DNA from: Aeromonas dhakensis
GTDB taxonomy: Bacteria > Pseudomonadota > Gammaproteobacteria > Enterobacterales > Aeromonadaceae
Length of the DNA: 64,000 nt
NCBI RefSeq assembly: GCF_000820305.1
Contig: NZ_CDBH01000060.1
Coordinates: 25,883 to 89,882 of the forward strand
Direction of reading: 5' to 3'
Shown: piece after piece, positions 18,629 through 28,186 of the stretch
Layout: each line of letters opens with the position of its first letter
Position numbering within the stretch: position 1 is the stretch's first letter
The notes under the pieces: generated by a model
Told to the model about the DNA's origin: nothing
The model's input: only the letters and a program-made list of their open reading frames with translations
The model's database searches: none
Program-made: the position numbers and the translations under genes

Positions 18629-20146
18629 TCAGTTGACGGTTGCAGGCTGACCCAGCGCATCCGGCGGAGTCTGGAACTCGCGCTCGGCGTCGTCGAAGCG
18701 CTCCAGCATGGCCTTGGAGGGGGCCTTGTCCAACAGGCTGAACACCAGGATGGCGAGTCCGGAGAAGAGGAAGCCGGGGATGATTTCATAGAGCCCCAGC
18801 CAGCCGAACTGCTTCCAGACGATGACGGTCAGGGCGCCCACCAGCATGCCCGCCAGGGCGCCGTTGCGGGTCATCCGCGACCAGAGCACGGAGAGCAGCA
18901 CCACGGGGCCAAAGGCGGCGCCAAAGCCGGCCCAGGCGTAGCTCACCAGCCCCAGCACCCGGTTTTCCGGGTTCATGGCAACGGCGATGGCGATGAGTGC
19001 GATCACCAGCACCATGGCGCGGCCGACCCACACCAGCTCCTGCTGGGAGGCGTTCTTGCGCAGGAACGGCTTGTAGAGATCCTCGGTGATGGCGCTGGAG
19101 CAGACCAGCAGCTGGCAACTGAGGGTACTCATCACCGCCGCCAGGATGGCGGAGAGCAGCACGCCGGCGATCCAGGGGTTGAACAGGATCTTGGAGAGCT
19201 CGATAAAGACCCGCTCCGGGTTAGCAGTCACGCCGCCAGCCTGCTCGGTGAAGGTGGAGAAGTAGGAGAGGCCGAAGAAACCGATGGCCACGGCACCGCC
19301 CAGGCACAGCACCATCCAGGTCATGCTGATGCGACGGGCATTGGTCATGGAGTGGTGGGAGTCCGCCGCCATGAAGCGCGCCAGGATGTGGGGCTGGCCG
19401 AAGTAGCCCAGGCCCCAGGCCATCAGCGAGATGATGGCGATGAAGTCCAGGTTCTTGAACATGTCGAGGTTGCCGGCGTTCTGCGCCGCCACCTGCACCA
19501 TGGCGGTGTCGATGCCGCCCACCGCGATGATGACGAACACCGGGGTGAGGATCAGGGCGAAGATCATCAGGGTGGCCTGCACGGTATCAGTCCAGCTCAC
19601 CGCGAGGAAGCCGCCGAAGAAGGTGTAGGTGATGGTGGCCGCGGCACCGACCCAGAGGGCGGTGTCATAGCTCATGCCGAAGGTGCTCTCGAACAGGCGG
19701 GCACCGGCCACCACGCCGGAGGCGCAGTAGATGGTGAAGAACAGCAGGATCACCAGGGCGGAGAGGATGCGCAGCACCCGGCTCTTGTCCTCGAAGCGGT
19801 AGGTGAAGTAGTCCGGCAGGGTCAGGGCGTTGCGGTTCTTCTCGGTATGTACCCGCAGCCGGCCGGCGACCCAGCGCCAATTGAGATAGGCACCCAGGGT
19901 GAGGCCGATGGCGATCCAGCTCTCGGAGATGCCGCCGATGAAGACGGCGCCCGGCAGGCCCATCAGGAGCCAGCCGCTCATGTCGGAGGCACCGGCGGAG
20001 AGGGCGGTCACCCAGCTCCCCATCCGGCGGCCGCCGAGAATGTAGTCGTCAAAGTTGCGGGTGGCGCGATAGGCGATAAAGCCGATCAGAACCATCCCGA
20101 GGATGTACACCAGAAAGGTGATAAGCATGGGGGTGCTGGCTGTCAT
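18629..20146 (-). CDS. putP: Sodium/proline symporter
   Basis: 505 residues (E. coli PutP 502). An SSS-family transporter with about 13 membrane segments. N-terminal LGGRRMGSWVTALSAGASDMSGWLLMG (seen as GRRMGSWVTALSAGASDMSG) contains the sodium/proline site region, and AYLNWRWVAGRLR and LSAILAAVMSTLSCQLLV are conserved blocks. CGGAG lies 7 nt before the ATG. No putA is adjacent in the window, so its partner lies elsewhere. Confidence 0.94.
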   Translation of the reverse strand: MTASTPMLITFLVYILGMVLIGFIAYRATRNFDDYILGGRRMGSWVTALSAGASDMSGWLLMGLPGAVFIGGISESWIAIGLTLGAYLNWRWVAGRLRVHTEKNRNALTLPDYFTYRFEDKSRVLRILSALVILLFFTIYCASGVVAGARLFESTFGMSYDTALWVGAAATITYTFFGGFLAVSWTDTVQATLMIFALILTPVFVIIAVGGIDTAMVQVAAQNAGNLDMFKNLDFIAIISLMAWGLGYFGQPHILARFMAADSHHSMTNARRISMTWMVLCLGGAVAIGFFGLSYFSTFTEQAGGVTANPERVFIELSKILFNPWIAGVLLSAILAAVMSTLSCQLLVCSSAITEDLYKPFLRKNASQQELVWVGRAMVLVIALIAIAVAMNPENRVLGLVSYAWAGFGAAFGPVVLLSVLWSRMTRNGALAGMLVGALTVIVWKQFGWLGLYEIIPGFLFSGLAILVFSLLDKAPSKAMLERFDDAEREFQTPPDALGQPATVN

Positions 20147-20390
20147 TCAAAACTCCGTTATGTGACGTGTGTGCCCGTTCTGACGACGGACTCTTCCTTA
20201 AAAAAACCGCCCTAGCTTAATCAGCAGATCCCATGACCTCAACCTTTTTTAACAAACAGAAAACACAATATAAACGTTTCATCTTTAACCAACAGACCAG
20301 CTTTGCCCCGTTCCGCCAGATTTTATCCTGACGCAGCAACTGCTTATCCACCGGGCATGTTCAGGGGCTCGATCCCGCCACGGCGGCAAA

Positions 20391-20417
20391 AAAAAAGCCC
20401 CGACCAGAAGTCGGGGC
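20391..20417 (-). terminator. Terminator of the L,D-transpeptidase gene
   Basis: GCCCCGAC/GTCGGGGC stem with a run of about nine T on the minus strand. Confidence 0.85.
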
Positions 20418-20435
20418 CATCTCGGCAGGCGCCAA

Positions 20436-21362
20436 TCAGCGATTGATCGCGATCGGCATGCCGCTGCGCTGCTCCAGCGCCTGCTTGACCAGCTGGGAGT
20501 CGCTGTCGGCGTGGGCGATGAAGCGGGTCACCGCCGGGGTCATCGGCAGCGGCGCAGGCAGGCTGGAGTTGAACTCCTCCTGATTGCGGGAGAGCGGCTG
20601 ATGTACTTCCAGGTAGCGGCGGCCATCCGGCTCGACACTGGCCTTGATCGGCTGGTTGACGAACTGCACGCGGGTACCGACCGGTACCTTCTTGAACAGG
20701 TACTCGATGTCGTCGTTGCGCAGGCGCACGCAGCCGTGGCTCACCCGCAGGCCGATGCCGAACTGGGCGTTGGTGCCGTGGATGGCGTACATCTTGCCGA
20801 TGTAGAGCGCGAACAGCCCCATGGGGTTGTCCGGGCCGGCCGGCCATACTGCCGGCAGGGTCTCGCCACGGGCGGCATATTCGGCATGCATTTTGGCGGT
20901 CGGGGTCCAGGTCGGGCCCGCCTTCTTGCGCTGCACGCTGGTCACCCAGTTTTCCGGGGTGTCGGTGCCAAGCTGGCCGATGCCGATGGGCAGCACTTCC
21001 ACCACTTTCTTGCCTTTCGGGTAGTAGTAGAGGCGCATCTCGGCCACGTTCAGCACGATCCCTTCACGGGGCGCATCCGGCAGGATCAGCTGGTGCGGCA
21101 CGATCAGCTTCTCGCCGGTCTGCAGCAGCAGGGGATCCGCCTTGGGGTTGGCCTCCAGCATGTTGGTCAGCCCCAGCTGGAATTTGGCGGCGGCGGCCTC
21201 CAGCGGCTGGCCGTTTTCTTCGGCCGGGACCACGTATTCCAGATTTTCACCCACCAGGCGGCTGTTGGCCGCAGGCAGGGCGTATTCAACAGCGAGCGCA
21301 GGCGCGGCGCCCAAAAGGAGGCTGCAGCACAGCAGGGCCGCAGTAGTGTGGAGGAGCTTCAT
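20436..21362 (-). CDS. L,D-transpeptidase (ErfK/YbiS family)
   Basis: 308 residues. Signal peptide [19 protein letters not shown] with cleavage near ALA 24. A LysM-like stretch follows ([11 protein letters not shown] to [13 protein letters not shown], about 34-95). The YkuD catalytic domain has [10 protein letters not shown] and the active-site SHGCVRL, with Cys near residue 205. These periplasmic enzymes make 3-3 peptidoglycan crosslinks or attach Braun lipoprotein. AGGAAAG precedes ATG 21362. It has its own terminator. Confidence 0.92.
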   Translation of the reverse strand: MKLLHTTAALLCCSLLLGAAPALAVEYALPAANSRLVGENLEYVVPAEENGQPLEAAAAKFQLGLTNMLEANPKADPLLLQTGEKLIVPHQLILPDAPREGIVLNVAEMRLYYYPKGKKVVEVLPIGIGQLGTDTPENWVTSVQRKKAGPTWTPTAKMHAEYAARGETLPAVWPAGPDNPMGLFALYIGKMYAIHGTNAQFGIGLRVSHGCVRLRNDDIEYLFKKVPVGTRVQFVNQPIKASVEPDGRRYLEVHQPLSRNQEEFNSSLPAPLPMTPAVTRFIAHADSDSQLVKQALEQRSGMPIAINR

Positions 21363-21549
21363 AACTTTCCTGTAATGGATGACGTGGTTCAAGACTCTGG
21401 GCTGACCCGGGAGCGGCGGGCGATCCGGGGGGCGAAGAGAAGGCCGCCATTTTTCTCCTCTGCCGGGCAAATTTCAACTGACAAGTGGCGGCGGGTCAGC
21501 GATTAATATCGCTTTTTTTATCCGCCGCCAGCCCTTGTCTGATGGCCGT

Positions 21550-22791
21550 TCACCCCTTTTGCCAGGCGCGCATATCGTAACCTGTGGGAGATTGGTGCAA
21601 CCGCAGATGAAATTGCTCGATGATGGCAAAAATGTGGTCGAAAATGTCGGCCTGGATCCCTTCGTAATCGGCCCAGGCGGTGGTCGCCGTGAAGCAGTAG
21701 ATCTCCAGCGGCAGGCCGTCCGTGGTCGGTGCCAGCTGGCGCACCATCAGGGTCATGTCCTTGCGAATGCCGGGGTGGGCGCGCAGGTAGGCGTCCAGAT
21801 AGGCGCGCAGGGTGCCGAGGTTGGTGAGGTGGCGGCCGTTGATGGGGCAGCTGATGGCGTCGCTCAGCTGCTGGTTGTAGGCGCTCAGCTCCTGCTCCTT
21901 GCGGCTCAGATAGGGCGCCAGCAGTTGGGCCTGCTTGAGCTGCAGCTGCTCGTCCGCCGTCAGGAAGCGCACGCTGGTCATGTCGATGTTGACGCTGCGC
22001 TTGATGCGCCGCCCGCCCGACTCTGTCATCCCCTGCCAGTTCTTGAAGGAGTCGGAGATGAGGGCATAGGTGGGGATGGTGGTGATGGTCTTGTCCCAGT
22101 TCGACACCTTGACCGTGGTGAGGCCGATGTCGGTCACCTCGCCATCGGCGCCGTACTTGTCCATCTGCAGCCAGTCACCGACGCTCAGCATACGGTTGGC
22201 GGAGAGCTGGATACCGGCCACCAGCCCGAGGATGGGGTCCTTGAACACCAGCATCAATACCGCGGTCATGGCACCCAGGCCGCTGAACAGGAACAGCGGC
22301 GACTTGCCGAGCAGCAGGGCGATCATCAGGATGCCCACCAGGATGCTGCCCACCAGCTTCACCCCCTGGAAGATGCCGCGCAGGGGCAGATCCCGCCCGA
22401 GCCGGGTGTAGCGGCTCACCGACAGCAGGCAGTCGAGCAGGGCGAACAGCGCCAGCAGCAGGAACAGCAGGATCCAGAGCTGGGCCACCGTCTCGATGAG
22501 CTGCAGGCTTTCGGAGTCGCGCGGCAGCCAGATCTCGGCCTGCCCCAGCAGCACGGCCCCCTGCAGCACGAAGGCGAGCCGGTAGAACAGCCGCTGCTGC
22601 AGTTGGGGCGGCAGCCACACCTGCATGGTCTTGCCGAGCACGCCCACCAGCCGCACCAGCAACACCCGGTGCAGCAGCATGTGCAGCACCAGCGAGGTGA
22701 GCACGATAAAGCCGAGGGCGATCACCAGCCCCGTCATGCCGGTCACCTCCAGTCCTAGCCCGGCCAGCCAGCGAAAAATCGTCTCCTTCAT
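21550..22791 (-). CDS. MscS-family mechanosensitive channel, YbdG-like
   Basis: 413 residues, very close to E. coli YbdG (415). About five N-terminal membrane segments precede the pore-lining helix ([19 protein letters not shown]) and the MscS beta domain ([18 protein letters not shown]). C-terminal sequences such as [20 protein letters not shown] resemble YbdG, linked to osmotic downshock and osmoadaptation. AGGAGG lies 5 nt before ATG 22791. Confidence 0.88.
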   Translation of the reverse strand: MKETIFRWLAGLGLEVTGMTGLVIALGFIVLTSLVLHMLLHRVLLVRLVGVLGKTMQVWLPPQLQQRLFYRLAFVLQGAVLLGQAEIWLPRDSESLQLIETVAQLWILLFLLLALFALLDCLLSVSRYTRLGRDLPLRGIFQGVKLVGSILVGILMIALLLGKSPLFLFSGLGAMTAVLMLVFKDPILGLVAGIQLSANRMLSVGDWLQMDKYGADGEVTDIGLTTVKVSNWDKTITTIPTYALISDSFKNWQGMTESGGRRIKRSVNIDMTSVRFLTADEQLQLKQAQLLAPYLSRKEQELSAYNQQLSDAISCPINGRHLTNLGTLRAYLDAYLRAHPGIRKDMTLMVRQLAPTTDGLPLEIYCFTATTAWADYEGIQADIFDHIFAIIEQFHLRLHQSPTGYDMRAWQKG

Positions 22792-22871
22792 CCCATCCTC
22801 CTGTGCGTGAAACTGCGGTCAGGGTACGTATCTGCCACCCCATGTCAAATGGGCACCGGCCCACAAACGAC

Positions 22872-22895
22872 AACGCCCGGCAGGGGCCGGGCGTT
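22872..22895. terminator. Hairpin after ackA
   Basis: AACGCCCGGC/GCCGGGCGTT 10-bp stem between ackA and the MscS gene; weak T-run on the minus strand. Confidence 0.55.
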
Positions 22896-22914
22896 GTCTG
22901 GGAGCGAGGGGGCG

Positions 22915-24114
22915 TCAGCCGACCAGGCTCAGGGCATCGCGGGCGATGACCAGCTCTTCGTTGGTGGGCATCACCAGCGCCAGGCGGCTGCCTTCGGCGG
23001 TGATGGGGCCCTCGCCGCCCAGCACGGCGGCGTTGTTGGCTTCCTTGTCGATCTTGAAGCCGAACAGGGCCAGACGGGCCAGCACCATCTCGCGCACCAT
23101 GGCGGCGTTTTCACCGATACCGCCGGTGAACACCAGGGCATCCAGACGACCGTCCATGGCGGCAGCGTAGGCGCCGACATACTTGGCCACCCGGTAGGTG
23201 AACACATCCAGCGCACGCTTGGCACCGGCGTCGGTGGCGTAGTTGGAGGTGACGTAGCGGCAGTCGCTGCTCGCCTCTGTCATGCCCAGCAGGCCGGACT
23301 CACGGGTCAGGGTGTGGTTGATCTGCTCCACGCTGTAACCGAGCTGGTCGTGCATGAAGAAGACCACGGCGGGGTCGATGTCGCCGGAGCGGGTACCCAT
23401 CGCCAGCCCTTCCAGCGGGGTCAGCCCCATGGAGGTGTCGACGGATTCGCCGCCACGGATGGCGCAGACGGAGGCACCGTTACCCAGGTGGCAGTTGATG
23501 ATGTTGAGCTCTTCGAGCGGCTTGCCCAGCGCCTTGGCGGTCTCTTCTGCAATGAAGCGGTGAGAGGTGCCGTGGGCGCCGTAACGACGGATGCCGTTCT
23601 CTTTGTAAAGCTTGTAGGGCAGCGCGTAGAGGTAGGCTTCCTCTGGCAGGGTCTGGTGGAAGGCGGTGTCGAACACAGCCACGTTCTTCTCTGCCAGCGC
23701 CGGGAAGACCTTGAGGGCGGCACGGATGCCGATGAGGTGCGCCGGGTTGTGCAGGGGAGCGAACGGAATGGCGGCTTCGATGCCGGCAATCACGCTGTCA
23801 TCGATGCGAACGGAACGGGAGAACTGCTCGCCGCCGTGCACGATGCGATGGCCGATGGCCACCAGCTGCTCGGCCAGGGTCGGATCCTGCGGCAGGATGT
23901 GACCCACGATGTGGTCGAGGGCTTCCTGGTGCGCGGCACCCGCGCCCAGCATGGCCTCGCCCTTGACGCCGTGGAGTTTCCATTTGATACGTGCATCATC
24001 CAGATTGAAGCATTCGGCCAGGCCGGACAGCATGTCCTCACCTGTTTCGGCGTCCATTACGGCAAATTTCAGGGAAGAGCTACCGCAGTTAAGGATCAAT
24101 ACCAACTTGCTCAT
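22915..24114 (-). CDS. ackA: Acetate kinase
   Basis: 399 residues, standard length. It interconverts acetate and acetyl phosphate with ATP. The N-terminal [18 protein letters not shown] and the family blocks [27 protein letters not shown] and [14 protein letters not shown] are intact. No phosphotransacetylase gene follows; the next gene on this strand is a mechanosensitive channel. So this is a solitary ackA, either a second copy or an unlinked one. The 5' region contains three small hairpins. Confidence 0.95.
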   Translation of the reverse strand: MSKLVLILNCGSSSLKFAVMDAETGEDMLSGLAECFNLDDARIKWKLHGVKGEAMLGAGAAHQEALDHIVGHILPQDPTLAEQLVAIGHRIVHGGEQFSRSVRIDDSVIAGIEAAIPFAPLHNPAHLIGIRAALKVFPALAEKNVAVFDTAFHQTLPEEAYLYALPYKLYKENGIRRYGAHGTSHRFIAEETAKALGKPLEELNIINCHLGNGASVCAIRGGESVDTSMGLTPLEGLAMGTRSGDIDPAVVFFMHDQLGYSVEQINHTLTRESGLLGMTEASSDCRYVTSNYATDAGAKRALDVFTYRVAKYVGAYAAAMDGRLDALVFTGGIGENAAMVREMVLARLALFGFKIDKEANNAAVLGGEGPITAEGSRLALVMPTNEELVIARDALSLVG

Positions 24115-24134
24115 GTTCTACATCTTCCTGTGCT

Positions 24135-24193
24135 TCGGCTTTATGCCGACAGTGTCGTGTCATCCAAAGTGGATGGGATTCCCCTGCCGGGGG
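24135..24193 (-). promoter_or_regulatory. Three consecutive hairpins in the ackA leader
   Basis: TCGGC/GCCGA (24135-24149), CATCC/GGATG (24161-24175) and CCCC/GGGG (24181-24192) occur in series within 80 bp upstream of ackA. They may stabilise the mRNA or regulate translation; no known element recognised. Confidence 0.3.
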
Positions 24194-24288
24194 CTTATGG
24201 TCGCAGGAAAGTGCGCCCAATTTTTCAATATGTTAAGTGCAAATCCGGATGATTCCGGCCACTCGTCTCAGCCAGGCTGCGCCAGCGG

Positions 24289-24759
24289 TTACAGGCCGGC
24301 CAGCAGATCCCGGTGCACCTTGACCACCAGCTTCTTCACCTTGGCCGGCGGGTTGGGGGTGCAGAGGGGGCGATGCAGTTCTCCCGGCCAGAAGATGGCG
24401 AAGTCGCCGGGCTGCAACGCCAGATAACTGGTCTGTTCGTCGTCGACGAACCAGAGGTCGGGATGGGGGTGATCCGCCCCTTCGCTCGCGTAGGTGTGCG
24501 GGCCGACCCCGATCCACTCCTCGCCGGCGAGCAGCAGCTGGATGTCCAGGTACTGCTGATGGAACTCGCCACGGCGATCCGCCGCCGGCTCGGTCAGCTC
24601 TTCGCTCACCAGACAGAACAGCTTGAGGCCGTCGACCTCCTGCTTGCCGAGCGGGGCATGCCGCCACCGGTCGACGCTTTGCACCACCTCGACCAGGATG
24701 CGGTCGAGCGGGGCGGGCAGCGGCGTACGCTGCAAGGTATTCAGACTGCCGGTGATCAT
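24289..24759 (-). CDS. YhcH/YjgK/YiaL-family protein
   Basis: 156 residues. The motifs RRGEFHQQYLDIQLLLAGEE and PGDFAIFWPGELHRPLC match the cupin-like YhcH/YjgK/YiaL (DUF386) family, with probable metal ligands in EFHxxYxDI and the late His. E. coli members are found in sugar and sialic-acid operons, but no such genes surround this one. AAGGAAG precedes ATG 24759. A terminator and a structured region lie upstream on the same strand. Confidence 0.85.
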   Translation of the reverse strand: MITGSLNTLQRTPLPAPLDRILVEVVQSVDRWRHAPLGKQEVDGLKLFCLVSEELTEPAADRRGEFHQQYLDIQLLLAGEEWIGVGPHTYASEGADHPHPDLWFVDDEQTSYLALQPGDFAIFWPGELHRPLCTPNPPAKVKKLVVKVHRDLLAGL

Positions 24760-24807
24760 GGCGCTTCCTTAGGTGTATTCAGGCGACATCTTAGCCGCAA
24801 AATGAAA

Positions 24808-24828
24808 AAGGACCCGTTGAAGGTCCTT
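24808..24828 (-). terminator. Minus-oriented terminator upstream of the YhcH-like gene
   Basis: AAGGACC/GGTCCTT stem, 7-nt loop, with TTTTTCATTTT only on the minus strand. It ends 48 bp before the YhcH-like start codon, so it terminates either a separate small RNA or the leader of that gene. Confidence 0.7.
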
Positions 24829-24970
24829 GTGTCACACCGTCTGCTATCCGTGCAGACCGGGATGGAGCCATGGCTCTCTCCGGCGTGGTGAGTGCACTGT
24901 TACACACTCATCCTCGGCTTGCCAAGCGGGGCAAGCGCGTTCGCCGGGTGATCGTACCAGCTGAAACAAT
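24808..24970 (-). ncRNA. Candidate structured small RNA or riboswitch-like leader A
   Basis: The minus strand between the acyltransferase terminator (25011-25040) and the terminator at 24808-24828 has no gene but several hairpins: CTTGCC/GGCAAG (24917-24935), GAGTG/CACTC (near 24890-24910), palindromic GAGCCATGGCTC (24865-24876) and GTCTGC/GCAGAC (24838-24857). TAATAT near 24970 could be a -10 box. Part of it (24820-24894) is homologous to 45814-45899. The 5' end is not determined. Confidence 0.45.
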
Positions 24971-25010
24971 ATTATTCACTACTCCATTGCCGGCGACTTT
25001 GACCAGACGC

Positions 25011-25040
25011 AAAAACGGGAGCATCAGCTCCCGTTTTTTT
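25011..25040. terminator. Terminator of the acyltransferase gene
   Basis: ACGGGAGC/GCTCCCGT hairpin with an ATCA loop, A5 on one side and T7 on the other; works in both directions. Confidence 0.85.
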
Positions 25041-25068
25041 CGCATCACCTGGTCAAAACCGGTGTCAT

Positions 25069-26175
25069 TCAAGCCTTGGCGGCGTTCTCCACCGGCTTGG
25101 CGTACATGGCACGCCAGATGGCCTTGTGCTCTTCCGGTACCTCGGACTGACGGCTCAGGAAGGCGGCCTGTTCGATGGTATTGGCGTGGCCTGCCACATC
25201 CGCAGCCAGGTAGTTGCCCGGGAAGAGGCGGTAGTTGCCCCAGATCGCCTTGTCGATGAGCGCCGCCAGTTCGTCCGGATCGCTGAAGCCTTCGGTGATG
25301 GGGGCGCCGAAGGAGACGTGTACCCGCCCCTTCTGGCCGACGATGCCGGCGACTATGCTCTCGATGTCCTCGAACTCGCCCTTCTCGTAGCTGCCGTTGA
25401 TGGACTTTTCGTAGAGCTCGCGCGCCTTGGCCTTGTCGGTGGGATCCAGCTCATAGCTGATGCTGACCGGCACGATATTGAGGCTGCGCATGTAGTCGAC
25501 GAACTCGATCTTCTGCTTCTTGCCATCCACATAGAACATCTTGAGGATGGCCGGGTCGGTCTTGTCATCGCCGTTCTTGGCGCGCCCTTCCTTCTGGGCG
25601 ATCCAGATGGAGTGGCCTTCGTGCACCGACTGGCCGATGTAGGCCGACAGCTCGCCGAGCGCCTTCATCATCTCCCGCGGCCCCTTGGCGGAGCGCTTGA
25701 CGATGAAGCTCTTGTTGAGCTTCATCAGCTCGGTGGCGCAAGGCTTGCGCAGCAGGTTGTCGCCGATGGCAATGCGCACGGTATCGAAACCATGGGTGTG
25801 CAGACCCCAGTTGACGAACGCCGGATCCATGGCGATGTCCCTGTGGTTGGAGACGAACAGGTAGCCCTGCTCTTTTTTAAGATGCTCAAGCCCGGAGAAG
25901 GTCACCCCCTGGGTGGAGGTGGCGATCATCCGGCTCATGTAGCGGGTCACCCCCATCTGCACCTGATGGATGGTGGTCACCTTGGACCACTTGTAGCGCA
26001 GGAACTGGCGGATCAGCGGGCGAATGGCCCAGCCCAGCCAGCTCATCAGGGAGCCGAAGCGATACTTGGCGATGGCGCCGATGAATTCATCATCCCGGAT
26101 CAGCCGCTCGATGGCTGCCGGTACTTCCTCATCGCGGTAGGGGCGAATGTCCGCGAATCTATCTACTTCTGTCAC
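25069..26175 (-). CDS. PlsC-like lysophospholipid acyltransferase
   Basis: 368 residues. Starts at GTG with AAGG upstream. An N-terminal extension of about 95 residues precedes FSGLEHLKKEQGYLFVSNHRD, where the acyltransferase motif is expected. The motif reads HRDIAMD, with five residues between His and Asp instead of the usual four (HX4D). Later IWIAQKEGRAKNGDDKTDPA resembles the glycerolipid-binding EGTRSR-like block. Likely acts on membrane glycerophospholipid intermediates, but the acceptor is unknown. Confidence 0.75.
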   Translation of the reverse strand: MTEVDRFADIRPYRDEEVPAAIERLIRDDEFIGAIAKYRFGSLMSWLGWAIRPLIRQFLRYKWSKVTTIHQVQMGVTRYMSRMIATSTQGVTFSGLEHLKKEQGYLFVSNHRDIAMDPAFVNWGLHTHGFDTVRIAIGDNLLRKPCATELMKLNKSFIVKRSAKGPREMMKALGELSAYIGQSVHEGHSIWIAQKEGRAKNGDDKTDPAILKMFYVDGKKQKIEFVDYMRSLNIVPVSISYELDPTDKAKARELYEKSINGSYEKGEFEDIESIVAGIVGQKGRVHVSFGAPITEGFSDPDELAALIDKAIWGNYRLFPGNYLAADVAGHANTIEQAAFLSRQSEVPEEHKAIWRAMYAKPVENAAKA

Positions 26176-26300
26176 AATGTCAGCCTTGCGTGTAAGGAGT
26201 CGCGGCCGGCGTGCGCCGGCCGGAAAATTCAGGGCGCAATTTTACACGCTTTTATGCCGAGGGGTATGCGGCGCAGCCAGATAGTGAGATCTGACCAGTA

Positions 26301-26327
26301 AAAAACAATGGCCCCGAACGGGCCATT
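26301..26327 (-). terminator. Terminator of the multicopper oxidase gene
   Basis: AATGGCCC/GGGCCATT hairpin with a T-run on the minus strand, directly after the stop at 26331. Confidence 0.85.
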
Positions 26328-26330
26328 ATT

Positions 26331-27935
26331 TCACTCTTCCACCGTGAACGAGAGCATCATGCCGGTGTCTTCATGCTCCAGCAGATGGCAGTGAGCCATG
26401 TAGGCCCGCTCCTTCGGCGCCGTGTGATCGAAGCGCACCAGCACCTCGCTGCGCCCGCCCTCCACCTTGACGATATCCTTCCAGCCGGCGCGATGGGGGG
26501 CCACCGGCTGACCGTTCTCGCTCAGGATCCGGAAACGGGTGCCGTGAATGTGGAAGGGGTGCAGCATCATGTCCCCCTCCCCCGAGATGATCCAGCGCTC
26601 GGTGCGGCCGCGCTTGACCGCAAACTGCGGGTCGTTCATGGCGAAGGCCTGGCCGTTGATGCGGTTGCCGCCGTGCAAGTCCAGCGCGCCGCCCGCTTGC
26701 GTCATATCGGCCATGTCGCCATGATCCATCCCGGCCATCCCGTCGCCTTGCCCGTCCATCTTCATCCCGGCCATGCTGCCCGTATCGCCATGCTCCATGC
26801 TCATGCCCGCCATGGCACCGTGGCCGTAGCGACTCATCAGCGCCTGCATCCCCTGCCGGTCCAGTTCGGGATCCATCGACAGGGTCAGGGTGCGGCTCGG
26901 CAAGCCTTGAGTGGCAGGCAGCGCCGGCAGCCGGGCCAGGCTGTCCGGCAGGCGCCCCTTGCCCTCGATCAGGGAGGGCCGGATCCTCAGCAGCGGCAGA
27001 GCCGCATCGAACGGCGCCAGGGTCATCCCCATCTGGCGCACCGGCAGGGTGAGCAGGTCGAACGCCTGGCCATTGCGGGCATCCACCATCACCTCGAAGC
27101 GCTCCCCCGGCAGCAGCGCCAGCTCGCTCAACGCCACCGGCTCCGCCAGCAGGCCGCCATCGCTGCCGATCACATACAAGGGGCGGCCATCGCTGGTCGC
27201 CAGCGTGAGGGAGCGAGCATTGCAGCCGTTGAGCAACCGCAACCGCAGCCAGCCGCGGGGGGCGTCGTGGGTCGGATAGACGGCGCCGTTGATCAGCATC
27301 AGATCGCCGAACCAGCCGACCGCGGCGCTCATCACGTCCAGCTGGTAGTCCACCTGATCCCGCCCATCGAGGCGCTTGTCCTGCAGCACCAGCGGGATGT
27401 CGTCCACCCCCCAGCGTTGCGGCAGCGGCAGCCGCAGGCTCTCCTCGTCGTCGAGGATGAAGAGCCCGGCCAGCCCCATGGCCACCTGATGGCCGGTCTG
27501 TCCGTGGGTATGGGGGTGATACCAGCAGGTGGCCGCCGGCTGCTCGATGCGAAACGCCGCCTGCCACTCTTTGCCGGAGGGGATGCTGGCCTGCGGGCCG
27601 CCATCGGCGGTGCCCGGCACCTCCAGCCCGTGCCAATGTATCGTGGTGGTCTCCGCCAGCTGGTTGGCGACCCGGACTCGCACCGCCTGCCCCTGGCGGG
27701 CACGCAATGTGGGGCCGAGCAGGTTGCCGTTGTAGCCCCAGCTGCGGGTCGGCTGGCGTCGCCACTGCATCTGGCCCGGCTGGGCCCTGAGCTGGAACAG
27801 GCCGCTGGCGTCCGCCTCCAGCAACGCAGGAATAGGCAGGGCTGGGCGCTCGGCGGCAAGCGCCCGTCCCCACCAGGGCAAGGCACCGGCGATGCCGACG
27901 GCGGTGGAGAGTTTGAGAAAATCGCGACGCTGCAT
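26331..27935 (-). CDS. Met-rich multicopper oxidase, CueO-like, Tat-exported
   Basis: 534 residues. A Tat-type leader (MQRRDFLK then a hydrophobic stretch to AAAE) sends the folded enzyme to the periplasm. All four copper-ligand motifs are present: HWHG, HPHTHG, HPFHIHG and the C-terminal [12 protein letters not shown] containing the T1 site. Between about 375 and 435 is an insert with many Met, His and Asp ([12 protein letters not shown] and similar), like the Met-rich helix of CueO. It probably oxidises Cu(I) and protects against copper. Start 27935 is chosen because GAGGA and the Tat motif follow there. Confidence 0.93.
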   Translation of the reverse strand: MQRRDFLKLSTAVGIAGALPWWGRALAAERPALPIPALLEADASGLFQLRAQPGQMQWRRQPTRSWGYNGNLLGPTLRARQGQAVRVRVANQLAETTTIHWHGLEVPGTADGGPQASIPSGKEWQAAFRIEQPAATCWYHPHTHGQTGHQVAMGLAGLFILDDEESLRLPLPQRWGVDDIPLVLQDKRLDGRDQVDYQLDVMSAAVGWFGDLMLINGAVYPTHDAPRGWLRLRLLNGCNARSLTLATSDGRPLYVIGSDGGLLAEPVALSELALLPGERFEVMVDARNGQAFDLLTLPVRQMGMTLAPFDAALPLLRIRPSLIEGKGRLPDSLARLPALPATQGLPSRTLTLSMDPELDRQGMQALMSRYGHGAMAGMSMEHGDTGSMAGMKMDGQGDGMAGMDHGDMADMTQAGGALDLHGGNRINGQAFAMNDPQFAVKRGRTERWIISGEGDMMLHPFHIHGTRFRILSENGQPVAPHRAGWKDIVKVEGGRSEVLVRFDHTAPKERAYMAHCHLLEHEDTGMMLSFTVEE

Positions 27936-28039
27936 GAGTCGTTCCTCGTTGGCCAAAGCGGACCTTCAGCCTATGCAGCAACCCTGCGGCAAGGTCAAGC
28001 CCTGCCGAGCCGGCGGCCGGACAGTTTCTGGCTTATCCG

Positions 28040-28135
28040 CTTGCCAGCAGACCCCTGTCGTCAAGCCAGCACCAGGCTTACCGCCGCCTCGGCGTGGATC
28101 GTGGTGGTGTCGTAGAGCGGCACCGTGGCGCCGGC
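28040..28135 (-). pseudogene. Remnant copy of the racemase 3' end
   Basis: This 96-bp stretch matches 28165-28261 closely, with a 1-nt length difference in the downstream part. On the minus strand it encodes a tail like VPLYDTTTIHAEAAVSLVLA followed by a stop, nearly the same as the C-terminus of the intact racemase upstream. The rest of the second copy is missing. It is probably the relic of a tandem duplication. Confidence 0.75.
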
Positions 28136-28186
28136 ATTTTCCAACCCACTATCTGCCTCACCTGCTTGCCAGCAGAGCCATGGTCG

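Noticed and set aside
18608..20215. 535-codon plus-strand frame over putP
   Set aside because: Antisense shadow; low-complexity His/Gly/Glu-rich product, no family motif.
24870..25259. Plus-strand 129-codon frame through the element A region
   Set aside because: Crosses a bidirectional terminator and continues antisense into the acyltransferase gene.
26373..28115. 580-codon plus-strand frame over the multicopper oxidase
   Set aside because: Antisense shadow of a gene with all copper motifs intact.
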